The position numbers and the translations under genes were made by a program. The notes under the pieces were generated by a model, which saw only the letters and a list, made by a program, of their open reading frames with translations, was not told the DNA's origin and did not search any database. Below are positions 1 to 8,100 of a DNA stretch of 64,000 nt, piece after piece. Source of the stretch: Planctomycetota bacterium. Its GTDB lineage: Bacteria; Planctomycetota; Planctomycetia; Pirellulales; Lacipirellulaceae. The stretch lies in NCBI GenBank assembly GCA_029781135.1, contig JAKOXH010000066.1, positions 1 to 64,000 of the forward strand. Direction: 5' to 3'. The first letter of the stretch is position 1; each line of letters starts with the position of its first letter.

Positions 1-88
1 ATTGACCGAACTGCGATCGGAATTCAAGCACCTCACGATCAAGCGTGGCTGCTGGACTGGCAAGCTCTTCTGTCGTAACCTGTCGCAT
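1..88 (-). CDS. Partial unknown protein, N-terminus only
   Basis: The gene runs leftwards off the window; 29 codons are visible from an ATG at 86-88. The start is supported by a strong ribosome binding site, GGAGGA at 95-100 on the minus strand, six bases from the ATG. The visible peptide begins MRQVTTEELAS and is acidic and helical in appearance. I do not recognise the family. The first residues vaguely resemble the openings of small antitoxins, but this is far too little to assign a function. The binding site lies inside a 10-bp inverted repeat (89-98 with 148-157), described separately. Confidence 0.55.
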   Translation of the reverse strand, partial: MRQVTTEELASPAATLDREVLEFRSQFGQ

Positions 89-157
89 GGCGTATCCTCC
101 GTTGCCCTCGTCGGGCCGCTTGTGAAATAAAAATTCAAATCACCAGCAGGATACGCC
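86..157 (-). promoter_or_regulatory. Possible RNA hairpin hiding a ribosome binding site
   Basis: Bases 89-98 (GGCGTATCCT) and 148-157 (AGGATACGCC) are perfectly complementary. On the minus-strand transcript the second arm covers the Shine-Dalgarno sequence and the six-base spacer directly before the start codon of the leftmost gene. The loop would be 49 nt. Pairing would block translation initiation, so this could be a simple translational switch. Function is inferred; only the complementarity is seen. Confidence 0.35.
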
Positions 158-246
158 GCCTTTTCATCTCCTCATAGAACACAACATTCGGTTATATCTC
201 TGTGCCAGAAGATGTGTGACACTTCGATACGGGGGACTGCCGTTCA

Positions 247-331
247 CACAGGAGGAAACAGAGGCAGCAGAGAGAAAAACGTCCTCTGTTCTCTCTGTTT
301 CCTCCTGTTCAAGAATTCTTTGACAGCTGGT
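247..331 (-). repeat. 83-bp palindromic repeat, copy 1
   Basis: Arms ACAGGAGGAAACAGAG and CTCTCTGTTTCCTCCTGT flank a short centre, followed by a conserved tail ending in CAGCTGG. A second copy of close to 90% identity by eye lies at 19934-20015. Each copy sits just past the 3' end of a minus-strand gene, so a role in transcription termination or mRNA 3'-end protection is possible. Confidence 0.8.
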
Positions 332-380
332 CGCGTGGTGACGGAACTTTTTGTGTGTAACAAAACTTCTGTCTACTTGC

Positions 381-861
381 TTAGTGGACGATTGCCCTGA
401 CTATACTCTCTGCGACAATAAGATTTCCCATTGTGAGAAGGGGAAGTCCGAGTAGAGAAATCGCCAGCTTGCCTGCATCGTTCCACTCGTTTCCATTTTT
501 CCCTTTCCAGATAAGAGGCAATACACCGACGGCAAATGCGATTACAGCTACTTGGGCCATCCAAGACCAAAAGAGAACAATGGCCAGACCATACGTAGCT
601 CCGTATTCAGTCGAGCTGACAGCGGCTGTAACGCGCTGTTGACCACGCCAACCCGAGCACGAGTATTTCCGGAACCGACAACACGCCGTTGGCAAAGCAA
701 CTTTGTCGAAGAATCCAACTAATGCGCGCAAATGCAGCCAAAATTGCTAACTGTGGCGCTACGATGATGAGATAGGTCATCACACTTGGGCAATATCTCA
801 CGCCTGCAATGGCCAGTGCCAGCGAACTCAGAATGCAGAGGCCGACATGAATGCGATACAT
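381..861 (-). pseudogene. Small multi-pass membrane protein, apparently frameshifted
   Basis: Two overlapping minus-strand frames each encode half of one plausible integral membrane protein. The upstream frame (861 down to 607, 84 aa) begins MYRIHVGLCILSSLALAIAG and has two hydrophobic helices (LSSLALAIAGV and YLIIVAPQLAILAAF) and then LVLGLAW. The downstream frame (to the TAA at 381-383) continues with YGLAIVLFWSWMAQVAVIAF and a further helix KLAISLLGLPLLTMG, and ends in RAIVH. The switch would be near 640-670. A joined product would be about 155 aa with four or five helices. No Shine-Dalgarno sequence precedes the ATG. Either the gene is broken, the sequence has an indel error, or two small proteins overlap. 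No family was recognised. Confidence 0.5.
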
Positions 862-915
862 GTTTGTTGCAAGCCGTTATCGTGTTCTCGAAGATTCGAC
901 GCCCTCAGTGAACAG

Positions 916-3900
916 CTATTTTTCATCGGTTGCGGCACCCAAAGCATCCGGTTTTGACTTGGGCGTTTCGTCTTTAACTGGTCGTGGAAGTTTGGCGGCG
1001 GCGGGGGTTTCGGGTTTCTTGGTCGCTGGTTGGGCGGGGCCGTTTTTGGCGTCTTTAGTATCTTTGATATCTTTCGCGTCTTTCGTGGTCTTGTCGGCCG
1101 GCGGTGGGGCTTCGGATTCGGCGGTGGGTTGGGGGCCGGTGTCGACGAGCAGGTAGCCGGCCCAGAAGAATGGGTGATCGGCCTTGGGCAGATCGGCGGT
1201 CTCGTCGCCGTGTTGTAGTCGCGGCTCGCGGGCGAGGTCGAGCGGCGCTTCGCGGGCGAGGAGGTTGGCGCGTTGCCAGGCGGCCGCGGCGGGAGAAGTG
1301 GCCGACTCGCGGGCGAATTCGCGGACGAGGTCGAAATTGGTGCGGCCGCTGGTGCGCCAACGCGTCATGAGGATGGTGCGAGCGCCGCCGGCCATCATCG
1401 AGCAGAGCGACTGGAAGATTTCGCTGCCGGGTGCGGCCGCGCGGGAATTTCGCTTCGAGGTTTTGAGGCCTTGCTCGGCCTCGGTCGAAACGCCGGTGAG
1501 CACGATTTGCTCGGGGCCGAGGGCGGGCAGGTGAATCCAGGCGCTCATGGCGTCTTTGTTCGCACCTTTAACTCGTGGCAAGAGTGTGGGGGCTTCGCCG
1601 AGCTCGGCGTTCGGGGCGAAGGAATCCAGATTGACGAGCTGATCGATCAAGGCCGCGACTAAGTTCGGCGGCTGCGGCAGCGATTCGCTGAAAGTGACCG
1701 GGCCGGTGAAGCCGCCGACGAGTTCCTTCAGCAGGGCAGCGCGGTCGGTGTCGTCGCCGCCGAATTTGAGTTCGTTGGCCACGATGCCCGTGTGCTGCGG
1801 CCGACGGAGCGGCTGTGGCCGCGCGACGGAGAGGGCGGCGGTGGGCCCATACCGCAGCGGCAGGAGGTCGGCGAGCACTTTGTCGCCGTTCGGTCCGCCG
1901 GGGATCAATACATCGAACGGCAGGTACCACAATAAATCATCAGGCACGATGATGAGGCTCTTGGTCTTCTTGAGGTCGAGCTTGGAGTCGGCGAAAAGGG
2001 CGGTGAAGGCGGCTTTGGCGGCCTCGCGCCAGGCGGTGTCTTTCAACTCGGCAATGGTGAGCTGCCGGTTCGCGCTGTAATTGCCGATGGCTTTCAGTAG
2101 ATCGCCCAGGCCGGCACGCAGCCGGCGCGACTCGGGCAGTTGCCAGATGTGGGCGTCGGCGGCCGTCACAATAAAGCCATACAAGTTCCCGGCAGCGGAG
2201 TGGAATTCAATGAGCGTCTCGCCCGCAGCGAGCGATTGCTGCAAGTCGGCCGTGGTGCGGAGCGGCGGAAACTCATTGGACGTGGGCACACGGTGAATGG
2301 CGAGTTGCATGAGCGTGCGCTCACGATCCTGCACATTGCGGTTCCAGGCGTCGTAAAGGTCATCGAGCGATTTCGCCTCAGAGGAATTCGTCGGCAAGAT
2401 GGAACTGCTCAAGAGTTGGTCGCGGAATTTGGCCCCGGCATCGAGCAAGGATTGGTAGGTGGTGGCGGTGGCGAGCAGCCGTTGCCGCTGCAGCACGGCC
2501 TCTTGCGACAGGTCGGCGACGGGCGTTTCGAGGATTGTGCGGAGGGCGAGCAGTCGGCCGCCGAGTGGTTGGCTGGCCAAGAACTCGCGACGTTTGGTGC
2601 GCTCGGCGATTTCCAGGGCGAGGGCGGCATCCTTGCGCTCCAGCGCGGCGACGAACCAACGCTCGAACGCCGCCGCGTGGTTGGTCTGCAGGACGGCCAT
2701 GGCGTCGAGCGGATCGCGGAACCAATCGGCCGGCGCGGGATCGGCGAGGAGCGCTTTATAGAAATCAACGGCCACGCGCGGCGAGGCCATCCGCGAGTCG
2801 TACATTTCGCTCGTGCGTTGGATTTGAAAGTTTCGTAGCGAGGCGCCGGATTGTGCGGCCAAGGCATGCGTGAGCATTTCGCCGCCGGGCTGGATTTTTC
2901 CCTGCAGCATATGAACGGCGGCTTGCAGGTACAACTGATGAATGAATGGCAAACCATTCCGCATTTCACCCATGCGGCGGCCGGCTTCGTCGATGATCGC
3001 CGCCCCGCCGGCAAGGTTGCCGAGCCAGAGGAGGCTTTCGGCCTGGGCCAGCCGCAACTTGATGGCGGTGTGCAGCATACGATTCGCTTGGGCCCAGGCG
3101 GCGATGGGTTCAAGCGGCGGATAGACGTCGGCACCGCCCGTGGCGAGATGATTCAGCCAGCCGCCCAGGGCCGCGTCGGTGAGCGTGCCCCAATCGTCAT
3201 AGTAAAAGGCGGAGAAGCCGGCTTCGGCAAAGTACTGGGCGGCGCGGCGGGTGTCGCCCCGTTTCGCGGCGATGCGACCTTGGGCCAACAGGGCGAGTCC
3301 GGTGAGTGGATGATCGAGCTGGCCGTTGACCACGAGCGAGCGGCCGAGCACGAGGTCGGCTTCGTCGAGTTTGCCCAGGCCCTCTTGCGCAAGGCCGCGG
3401 AGGAGGTCGATCCAGGCCGTGGTCCAGTGGTTGGCGGGGGTGAGATTCGTGCGGGTGAGGACGGCCGATAGTTGTTTGGAGATCGCGTCTTGCGGGGCGA
3501 GCGGGCCGAGCAATTCGTTGCGGCGCACGATGGCGAGTGCCGTGGCGCGCATGATTTCCACGACGTTCACGCGCCAGAACATCGGTTGGCGCACGACGCC
3601 GCCTTGCTGATAGGCCTGGTTGGCGTTGAGATCGCCGATGAGGACTTGCTCGTTTTCGGGGAATTGGCCGAGTACGAAATTGCGCGAGCTGCGGCCCCAG
3701 GTGGGAACGCGGCGGGCGCGATTGGCATCGACGCGTGGCCCACTAGCGCCAGCTTGAAATTTCACCTGCAGCAGCCAATCGGGATAGGCCAAGAATAGCT
3801 GGCAGGCTTGGTCGAAGGACGCGAGCGATTCGGCGTTACGGCCCTCGTGGTAAAGCGTTTCGCCCAGCATGGCGTGGTAACAGATCGAGTCGATCCAGCG

Positions 3901-4101
3901 CGCCTGGCCGGCGCGAACGCCGTGTTGCGCTTCGCGGCGCAATTCGCGTTCGGCCGTGCGATACTCGCCGGCGTAGAGCGCCTGCGCGGCGGCGAAGTAG
4001 GAAGCATGGGGAATTGCATCCTGCAATTGAGCTGCAGATGGATTTGCTGCCAGCAGTGCTAGCAGGAATGCTGAGATGAGCACGCGCGCTTGGAAACGCA
4101 T
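916..4101 (-). CDS. Secreted TPR protein with degenerate CHAT domain
   Basis: A 1061-aa exported protein. The ATG at 4099-4101 is chosen over an in-frame start at 4200 because it gives a clean signal peptide (residues 1-24, ending AANPSAA) and has GGAGG seven bases upstream. Residues 30-600 are helical repeats of TPR type, for example around 35-105 and 240-300. Residues 612-987 match the outline of a CHAT (caspase-HetF-associated) domain: LLWYLPFD at 724-731, a GGARTILMTRW segment at 905-915 and the closing HPFFWAGYLLVD at 976-987. The His and Cys expected in HLATHG and LSAC positions are absent: the corresponding stretches read VNLDSFAP (823-830) and IVLTGVST (866-873). Protease activity is therefore unlikely, and a scaffold or sensor role is inferred. 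The last 70 residues are Lys/Pro/Thr-rich with a KDAKDIKDTKDAK repeat. Confidence 0.85.
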   Translation of the reverse strand: MRFQARVLISAFLLALLAANPSAAQLQDAIPHASYFAAAQALYAGEYRTAERELRREAQHGVRAGQARWIDSICYHAMLGETLYHEGRNAESLASFDQACQLFLAYPDWLLQVKFQAGASGPRVDANRARRVPTWGRSSRNFVLGQFPENEQVLIGDLNANQAYQQGGVVRQPMFWRVNVVEIMRATALAIVRRNELLGPLAPQDAISKQLSAVLTRTNLTPANHWTTAWIDLLRGLAQEGLGKLDEADLVLGRSLVVNGQLDHPLTGLALLAQGRIAAKRGDTRRAAQYFAEAGFSAFYYDDWGTLTDAALGGWLNHLATGGADVYPPLEPIAAWAQANRMLHTAIKLRLAQAESLLWLGNLAGGAAIIDEAGRRMGEMRNGLPFIHQLYLQAAVHMLQGKIQPGGEMLTHALAAQSGASLRNFQIQRTSEMYDSRMASPRVAVDFYKALLADPAPADWFRDPLDAMAVLQTNHAAAFERWFVAALERKDAALALEIAERTKRREFLASQPLGGRLLALRTILETPVADLSQEAVLQRQRLLATATTYQSLLDAGAKFRDQLLSSSILPTNSSEAKSLDDLYDAWNRNVQDRERTLMQLAIHRVPTSNEFPPLRTTADLQQSLAAGETLIEFHSAAGNLYGFIVTAADAHIWQLPESRRLRAGLGDLLKAIGNYSANRQLTIAELKDTAWREAAKAAFTALFADSKLDLKKTKSLIIVPDDLLWYLPFDVLIPGGPNGDKVLADLLPLRYGPTAALSVARPQPLRRPQHTGIVANELKFGGDDTDRAALLKELVGGFTGPVTFSESLPQPPNLVAALIDQLVNLDSFAPNAELGEAPTLLPRVKGANKDAMSAWIHLPALGPEQIVLTGVSTEAEQGLKTSKRNSRAAAPGSEIFQSLCSMMAGGARTILMTRWRTSGRTNFDLVREFARESATSPAAAAWQRANLLAREAPLDLAREPRLQHGDETADLPKADHPFFWAGYLLVDTGPQPTAESEAPPPADKTTKDAKDIKDTKDAKNGPAQPATKKPETPAAAKLPRPVKDETPKSKPDALGAATDEK

Positions 4102-4488
4102 TTCCCGGCCTCCGTTGTGCAGACCAGTCTTGTTAGCGACATTGCGTCCGCGAAGCGACAATAGCCTCTCACTGTTCACCGGCCGACGCTCATAGTGCAT
4201 TCTAGCAAGTTGGCGGCGGTGAGGGCTAAGTTCTGTCGCCCCGAAAGTTCATCGGGGGCTCGCCTGCGGCTCGACCCCAGGCACCCCGAACCAGAATCAT
4301 CCGGGCGAAGCTATCGCCGCTGGCAGCGCGTGGCGATGCAGTCGGCGAGTTTCCGACAAAGTTTGAAAGTTTGCAAAGCTTTTCCGGTTAGGCGGACGAT
4401 AACGGTTGTACGGTAAAGTCCGACGAGCCGGCGGTCCGGCGAATGTCTTTGTTCGAGCCGTCCCAGCTATTGGCAGGGAGACACAACG
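4102..4488. other. Divergent intergenic region with one dispersed repeat
   Basis: This gap separates the leftward CHAT-like gene from the rightward lipoprotein gene and must hold both promoters. No convincing -35/-10 pair could be read. It contains the short dispersed repeat at 4252-4290. No small gene was supported here. Confidence 0.5.
4252..4290. repeat. Dispersed repeat with GGGGGCTCGC...CTCGACCCCAG core
   Basis: The core GGGGGCTCGC, a short variable centre, then GGCTCGACCCCAG and CACCC recurs at 31391-31425 in the nuoI-nuoJ gap with only a few changes. The two ends are partly complementary. It is an intergenic element of unknown role. Confidence 0.7.
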
Positions 4489-4767
4489 ATGAGCCGTTCG
4501 ATGTCGAAGCAGTTAGTCACTTGGAAACTCGCGTTGTTGCTGATTTGGCCTGCCATTACGCTGTGCACGGGCTGCCAAGTGGACGTTGCCGGCCAGACAC
4601 TGCCGAGCCCCTGGTACCTGACAGACGATATTCAGTACTACGCACCGGGGCCGGAATTCAAACTGGCCCGCGAAGCGGCGGCAATGCAGGAGCAATCGGA
4701 AGGAGTGAAGAGCCAGCCGCAAGCGGACGGGGCAAGAGTCCCACCGCAAAATCCGCCCGCGAAATAG
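4489..4767 (+). CDS. Short lipoprotein, planctomycete-type
   Basis: A 92-aa predicted lipoprotein. The ATG at 4489 has GGGAG eight bases upstream; a second in-frame ATG at 4501 is possible. An N-terminal hydrophobic helix (LALLLIWPAITL) ends in a lipobox-like CTGC, so the mature protein would start at Cys29 and be anchored by lipid. The mature part contains LPSPWYLTDDIQYYAPGPEF, a conserved segment I associate with small planctomycete proteins of unknown function. The C-terminus is Gln/Pro/Lys-rich and probably disordered. It stands alone, with the divergent CHAT-like gene to the left and the EF-hand gene to the right. Confidence 0.75.
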   Translation: MSRSMSKQLVTWKLALLLIWPAITLCTGCQVDVAGQTLPSPWYLTDDIQYYAPGPEFKLAREAAAMQEQSEGVKSQPQADGARVPPQNPPAK

Positions 4768-5119
4768 CGATTTCCGCTGGTGGCGCTCAAGAGTATTTCT
4801 CTGATTTCTGGACGAATTCTGCGTCCGTGCCGACTTGTGCCGTTACATCATGAGATTTTCTCCGTGCGAAATTGGCGTTTCGCAGCGATGAATTTCGCGC
4901 CATTCCGCCAAATGTCGGCACTGGAAACCCCGCCCAATCCTCGATTTTGGCTGCGTTGACGGATCGCCGAATTCCGTTCGGGGTAACGGTCAAATCGCTG
5001 AAGTTCTACCCTTTGCTGGCAGCAGAAAGGTAGAATGTAGGCGACGCGCGTCGCGGGCAGCTAGCGCTGGCCTGGCAGTTATCTTACGCGCGAAAGGGGT
5101 GTTTCCAAGGAACATTGAG
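4768..5119. other. Intergenic region, nothing recognised
   Basis: This 352-bp gap contains no supported gene, tRNA or clear palindrome. It should hold the promoter of the EF-hand gene, but no -35/-10 pair stood out. Confidence 0.4.
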
Positions 5120-5926
5120 ATGAGAGCCATTCTTTCGATCGCGGTGACGTTAATGTTCGGGGTGTCGGCGTGGGCTCAATTTGGGAATAAGCCGGCGCCG
5201 GTGGATAAGGCGGCTGAACCACCGAAAGCGGATGACAAGGCGGCGGGCGGCGGAGGCGCGAATGCGCTATTTGCCGCGCTCGACCTCGACGGAGATGGAG
5301 TCATTTCCAAGGCCGAGCTGAAGAAGGCTTCGCTGTCGCTCAAGAAACTGGACACGGACAAGGATGGTCAGTTGACGTTGGCGGAATGCGGCGGTGGAGA
5401 TGCGGGTGCGGCGGCGGCAAAAAATGATCCGAATCAGTGGATCGATCGGCTGATGGCCAAGGATAAAAACAAAGACGGCAAATTGACGCCCGACGAGCTC
5501 ACGGAAAACGAGCGTCAGATGCTGCAGGGTGCCGACCAGAATGGCGATGGAGGCGTTGATCGCCAGGAATTAGCGGCGCTGGGGAACAAAGGGACTGGAA
5601 TTGGTCCGGGCGGCAATTTGGCCGCCGGTGGGAACGGCGCGGGAATCGGTCGCGGCAACGAAGTGATGGCGCGCTTCTTTCAGTACGATCGCAATGGCGA
5701 TGGACGTTTGACGGCCGACGAAGTTCCACCGCAAATGATGGGCATGCTCCGCGGCGGCGATTTGAACGGCGACCATGCGATTGACGCGGCCGAGTTGCAA
5801 GCGATCATCGCACGGCTTGGCGACCGAGCGAAAGTATTTGGGGCGGGAGTTGATCCGAACGCTCAATCGAATAATGCGGTAGGTGGTGCGCGTTCGCGTA
5901 ACCGCGCTAATGGCGCTTCAAACTGA
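5120..5926 (+). CDS. Secreted protein with six EF-hands
   Basis: A 268-aa exported calcium-binding protein. The ATG at 5120 has AAGGA eight bases upstream and begins a signal peptide (MRAILSIAVTLMFGVSAWAQ); an in-frame GTG at 5099 would only add seven polar residues. Six EF-hand loops with the D-x-D/N-x-D-G pattern are visible at residues 55-66, 78-89, 115-126, 139-150, 190-201 and 214-225. The sixth has His in place of the loop glycine (DLNGDHAIDAAE), so it may bind weakly. Gly/Ala-rich linkers separate the pairs. It is probably periplasmic. The family is common in planctomycetes, but the physiological partner is unknown. Confidence 0.88.
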   Translation: MRAILSIAVTLMFGVSAWAQFGNKPAPVDKAAEPPKADDKAAGGGGANALFAALDLDGDGVISKAELKKASLSLKKLDTDKDGQLTLAECGGGDAGAAAAKNDPNQWIDRLMAKDKNKDGKLTPDELTENERQMLQGADQNGDGGVDRQELAALGNKGTGIGPGGNLAAGGNGAGIGRGNEVMARFFQYDRNGDGRLTADEVPPQMMGMLRGGDLNGDHAIDAAELQAIIARLGDRAKVFGAGVDPNAQSNNAVGGARSRNRANGASN

Positions 5927-6050
5927 TTTCAGAACGCTCACTAGTTTTTGTCGCTAACGGCACTCTCTTTGCTTAAGTGTGGCCGCGGAAGGGTGGCACT
6001 GTGCTGCCCTTATCTCGCGGACCCCCAAAACAAACTGAAGGAGTGTCACT

Positions 6051-7070
6051 ATGTCCGCACTTGTGAACGTGAGAATTGGTGCCGTTGCGGCCGGAGTGTC
6101 TGTCATGCTGCTAGGTGTAGCCCTGGCGCAACAGGCGAGTCAGTCAAGTAGTCAGATCAAGCCGTCGCAAAATCGCGGCACCGAAGAAAGTAACGCGACG
6201 CCGAGCAGCCGCGGTGATACGAGTTCGACCCGGGGCACCAGCCAAGCCGGCCGACAATACACGGCTAATTTCCGGGGTACATCGGGCAGCGAAGCGAGTC
6301 CGAGTCAAGATGTGGACCATTATCTTGCTCAGTGCGTTGTTGCTAGCAACCAATCGGAAGTGGAACTGGGAGAACTCGCCCAGCAACAAGCTCAGAATCC
6401 GCAGGTGAAACAGTTCGCCCAAGAAATGGTGCAAGCTCATCGCCAGTTGGTTCAGCAGGTGCAGCAGTTGGCAGGCATGCCAGGCAGTTCGACGCGCAGC
6501 AGTTCAGCGAACGCAACGAACGGCCAATCGGATGCGAGTTCTGCGAGCACCGAACGCAGCAGTTCTACAACGTCGCCCAGCAGTAGTAGTGCGACTTCGC
6601 CCAGCAGTTCCACCGCGCCCAGTACCACCAGTGACCAGGCGGCTCCTGGCGCGTCGAGTTCGTCGACCCCCTCCGTCGCGACGGCTGGTGGCGATACGGA
6701 AAGAATGTTGGGGACCGCGGGTGGCGAGTTGCAGCAGTTCGCACAAATTGGTCATCAAATCAATCAGCGAATGACGCAACTGGTGAAGGACGAACTCCAG
6801 CAGAAATCGGGCGCTGAATTTGACAAGTGCTACATCGGCAACGCGATTGGTGCTCACATGTATGCGCTGGCGGCACTCGAAGTGATTGGGCAACAATCAC
6901 ATGGCCAGCTTGCACAAATTGCCCAGCAGGCGCAGCCCAAGGTGCAACAGCACTTGGAACAGGCGAAGCAGATTATGAAGCAGCTCGATGGCCAGGCGGG
7001 CAGCACGGCCAGTAGTACGACGGGTACGGAAAACCAAGCCGAGCGGCCGAGCTCGCGTACGCAACGGTAG
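6051..7070 (+). CDS. DUF4142 protein split by a Ser-rich insert
   Basis: A 339-aa secreted protein preceded by AAGGAG eight bases before the ATG. Residues 1-27 form a signal peptide ending in VALAQ. Residues 87-143 match the first half of DUF4142 (YLAQCVVASNQSEVELGELA, then a Gln-rich helix), and residues 220-312 match the second half (FDKCYIGNAIGAHMYALAAL, then a helix with PKVQQHLEQAK). Between them lie about 75 residues of Ser/Thr/Ala low complexity, which is not usual for the family. Ser-rich tracts also occur at 28-80 and at the C-terminus. DUF4142 proteins are ferritin-like four-helix bundles of unknown function, often exported and stress-related. It stands alone. Confidence 0.82.
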   Translation: MSALVNVRIGAVAAGVSVMLLGVALAQQASQSSSQIKPSQNRGTEESNATPSSRGDTSSTRGTSQAGRQYTANFRGTSGSEASPSQDVDHYLAQCVVASNQSEVELGELAQQQAQNPQVKQFAQEMVQAHRQLVQQVQQLAGMPGSSTRSSSANATNGQSDASSASTERSSSTTSPSSSSATSPSSSTAPSTTSDQAAPGASSSSTPSVATAGGDTERMLGTAGGELQQFAQIGHQINQRMTQLVKDELQQKSGAEFDKCYIGNAIGAHMYALAALEVIGQQSHGQLAQIAQQAQPKVQQHLEQAKQIMKQLDGQAGSTASSTTGTENQAERPSSRTQR

Positions 7071-7165
7071 TTTGAATAGATAGCTCACAGGCGATATCCC
7101 GGTCGAACGGCGTTGCGCCGCCGTTCGCCGGGGCCTGTCGTATCGACGAAATTTGTCTGTTGGCG

Positions 7166-7245
7166 GTAGCCACCATCGCCAGACGGTGGAAGAAGCTGGA
7201 ACCATGCCGTCAACTGAGTCTCCACGCTCTGGCGAGCGTGGCTAC
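7166..7245. repeat. REP-like two-hairpin element, GTAG...CTAC, copy 1
   Basis: It begins GTAG followed by a hairpin (CCACCATC, loop GCCA, GACGGTGG, one mismatch) and ends with a second hairpin (CCACGCTC, loop TGGC, GAGCGTGG) followed by CTAC. A shorter, cleaner copy lies at 14221-14289. GTAG at the foot of a hairpin is the hallmark of REP sequences mobilised by RAYT transposases, and the inverted pair is a BIME. Confidence 0.8.
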
Positions 7246-7611
7246 AGGCGTGGCGACAGGCCGCTAGCATCCCTCATCCGTGCCAAAAAACCGGCCATTT
7301 GCCGGCATTTGCCGATTTTTCTGAATTTTTGCCAATCGCGGCGAACCGGGCCGTCGAACATGGTGTCTAAGGGGGGAGACCGTGGGAAAAGTCACCGCCG
7401 AGACGCTATGTCCGCCATTTTGGGCTCATAGGTATCGGTGGTCGTCAGGCTGAAGCCCGGCGTACGTGGGAACTTTCCTTGACTTCACCCCCCGGCCGTG
7501 AGAAGCTTGAGTTATCGGCTCAGTTTGGCACGGCTGAAGCGAGTCTTTCGAGGCTCACGACAAAAATGTAGTGGTTTTCTTCAACTGGCGCGCCAGCGCA
7601 ACGAGGCTACG

Positions 7612-7911
7612 ATGCAATCCAATTACTTCGACAACATGATTCTTGGCACCAACACGATTGGCCAAGGCACGATCAACGTCGAAGGCACGCATCGTACGAC
7701 GTTGCGCATTCTCATGGCCAAATTCGCGCGCCTCCTTTCGTTGCGCGCAAGTTGGCGTCGCCAGTTGCGCACGCTAGCCGGGTCATTCGCCAAGCGCGAA
7801 ATGACGCCCGCCTACGCGACGTGTCCGAGTTCACGGGCTAGTCGCTGCCAGCGCCAGAAGCGCTGGATGCCGGGTGTCGTAGTAGACCCCGGCACAGTCG
7901 GCATCGGCTGA
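7612..7911 (+). CDS. Doubtful small Arg-rich ORF
   Basis: A 99-aa frame begins MQSNYFDNMILGTNTIGQGT at an ATG with GAGG five bases upstream. After residue 30 the sequence is rich in Arg, Ser and Gln with no recognisable motif, as expected of a chance frame in GC-rich DNA. No homologue is known to me. It is listed only because of the ribosome binding site and the length of the surrounding gap. Confidence 0.2.
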   Translation: MQSNYFDNMILGTNTIGQGTINVEGTHRTTLRILMAKFARLLSLRASWRRQLRTLAGSFAKREMTPAYATCPSSRASRCQRQKRWMPGVVVDPGTVGIG

Positions 7912-8100
7912 TCGAGCGAGTCGCACGGGCGACCGGAACCCATCAGCAAGAAACGATTCGCCGCCGACTGAGCCAGCCCTTCTGGTCGCAGAAGCGTTCG
8001 CGTTTTGCGTCGCTTCCGATCAAACGGGTCGCGTGCCGTTCGCTAGCATTCCCCGATCGCCTGAACCGCCCGGCGATCGCTTCCGAAAGACGAGAGAACC

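Larger units (their letters stand above)
7071..8100. other. Long intergenic region with a REP pair and one doubtful ORF
   Basis: One kilobase separates the DUF4142 gene from the sigma factor gene. It contains the two-hairpin element at 7166-7245 and the weak frame at 7612-7911. The rest shows neither coding character nor an RNA gene that I recognise. Confidence 0.5.

Noticed and set aside
2140..2838. Plus-strand open frame of 232 codons inside the CHAT-like gene
   Set aside because: Its sequence has no motif and lies antisense to a gene with a signal peptide and domains. High GC makes long antisense frames common; those at 1273-1662, 2851-3471 and 20062-20754 were rejected for the same reason.
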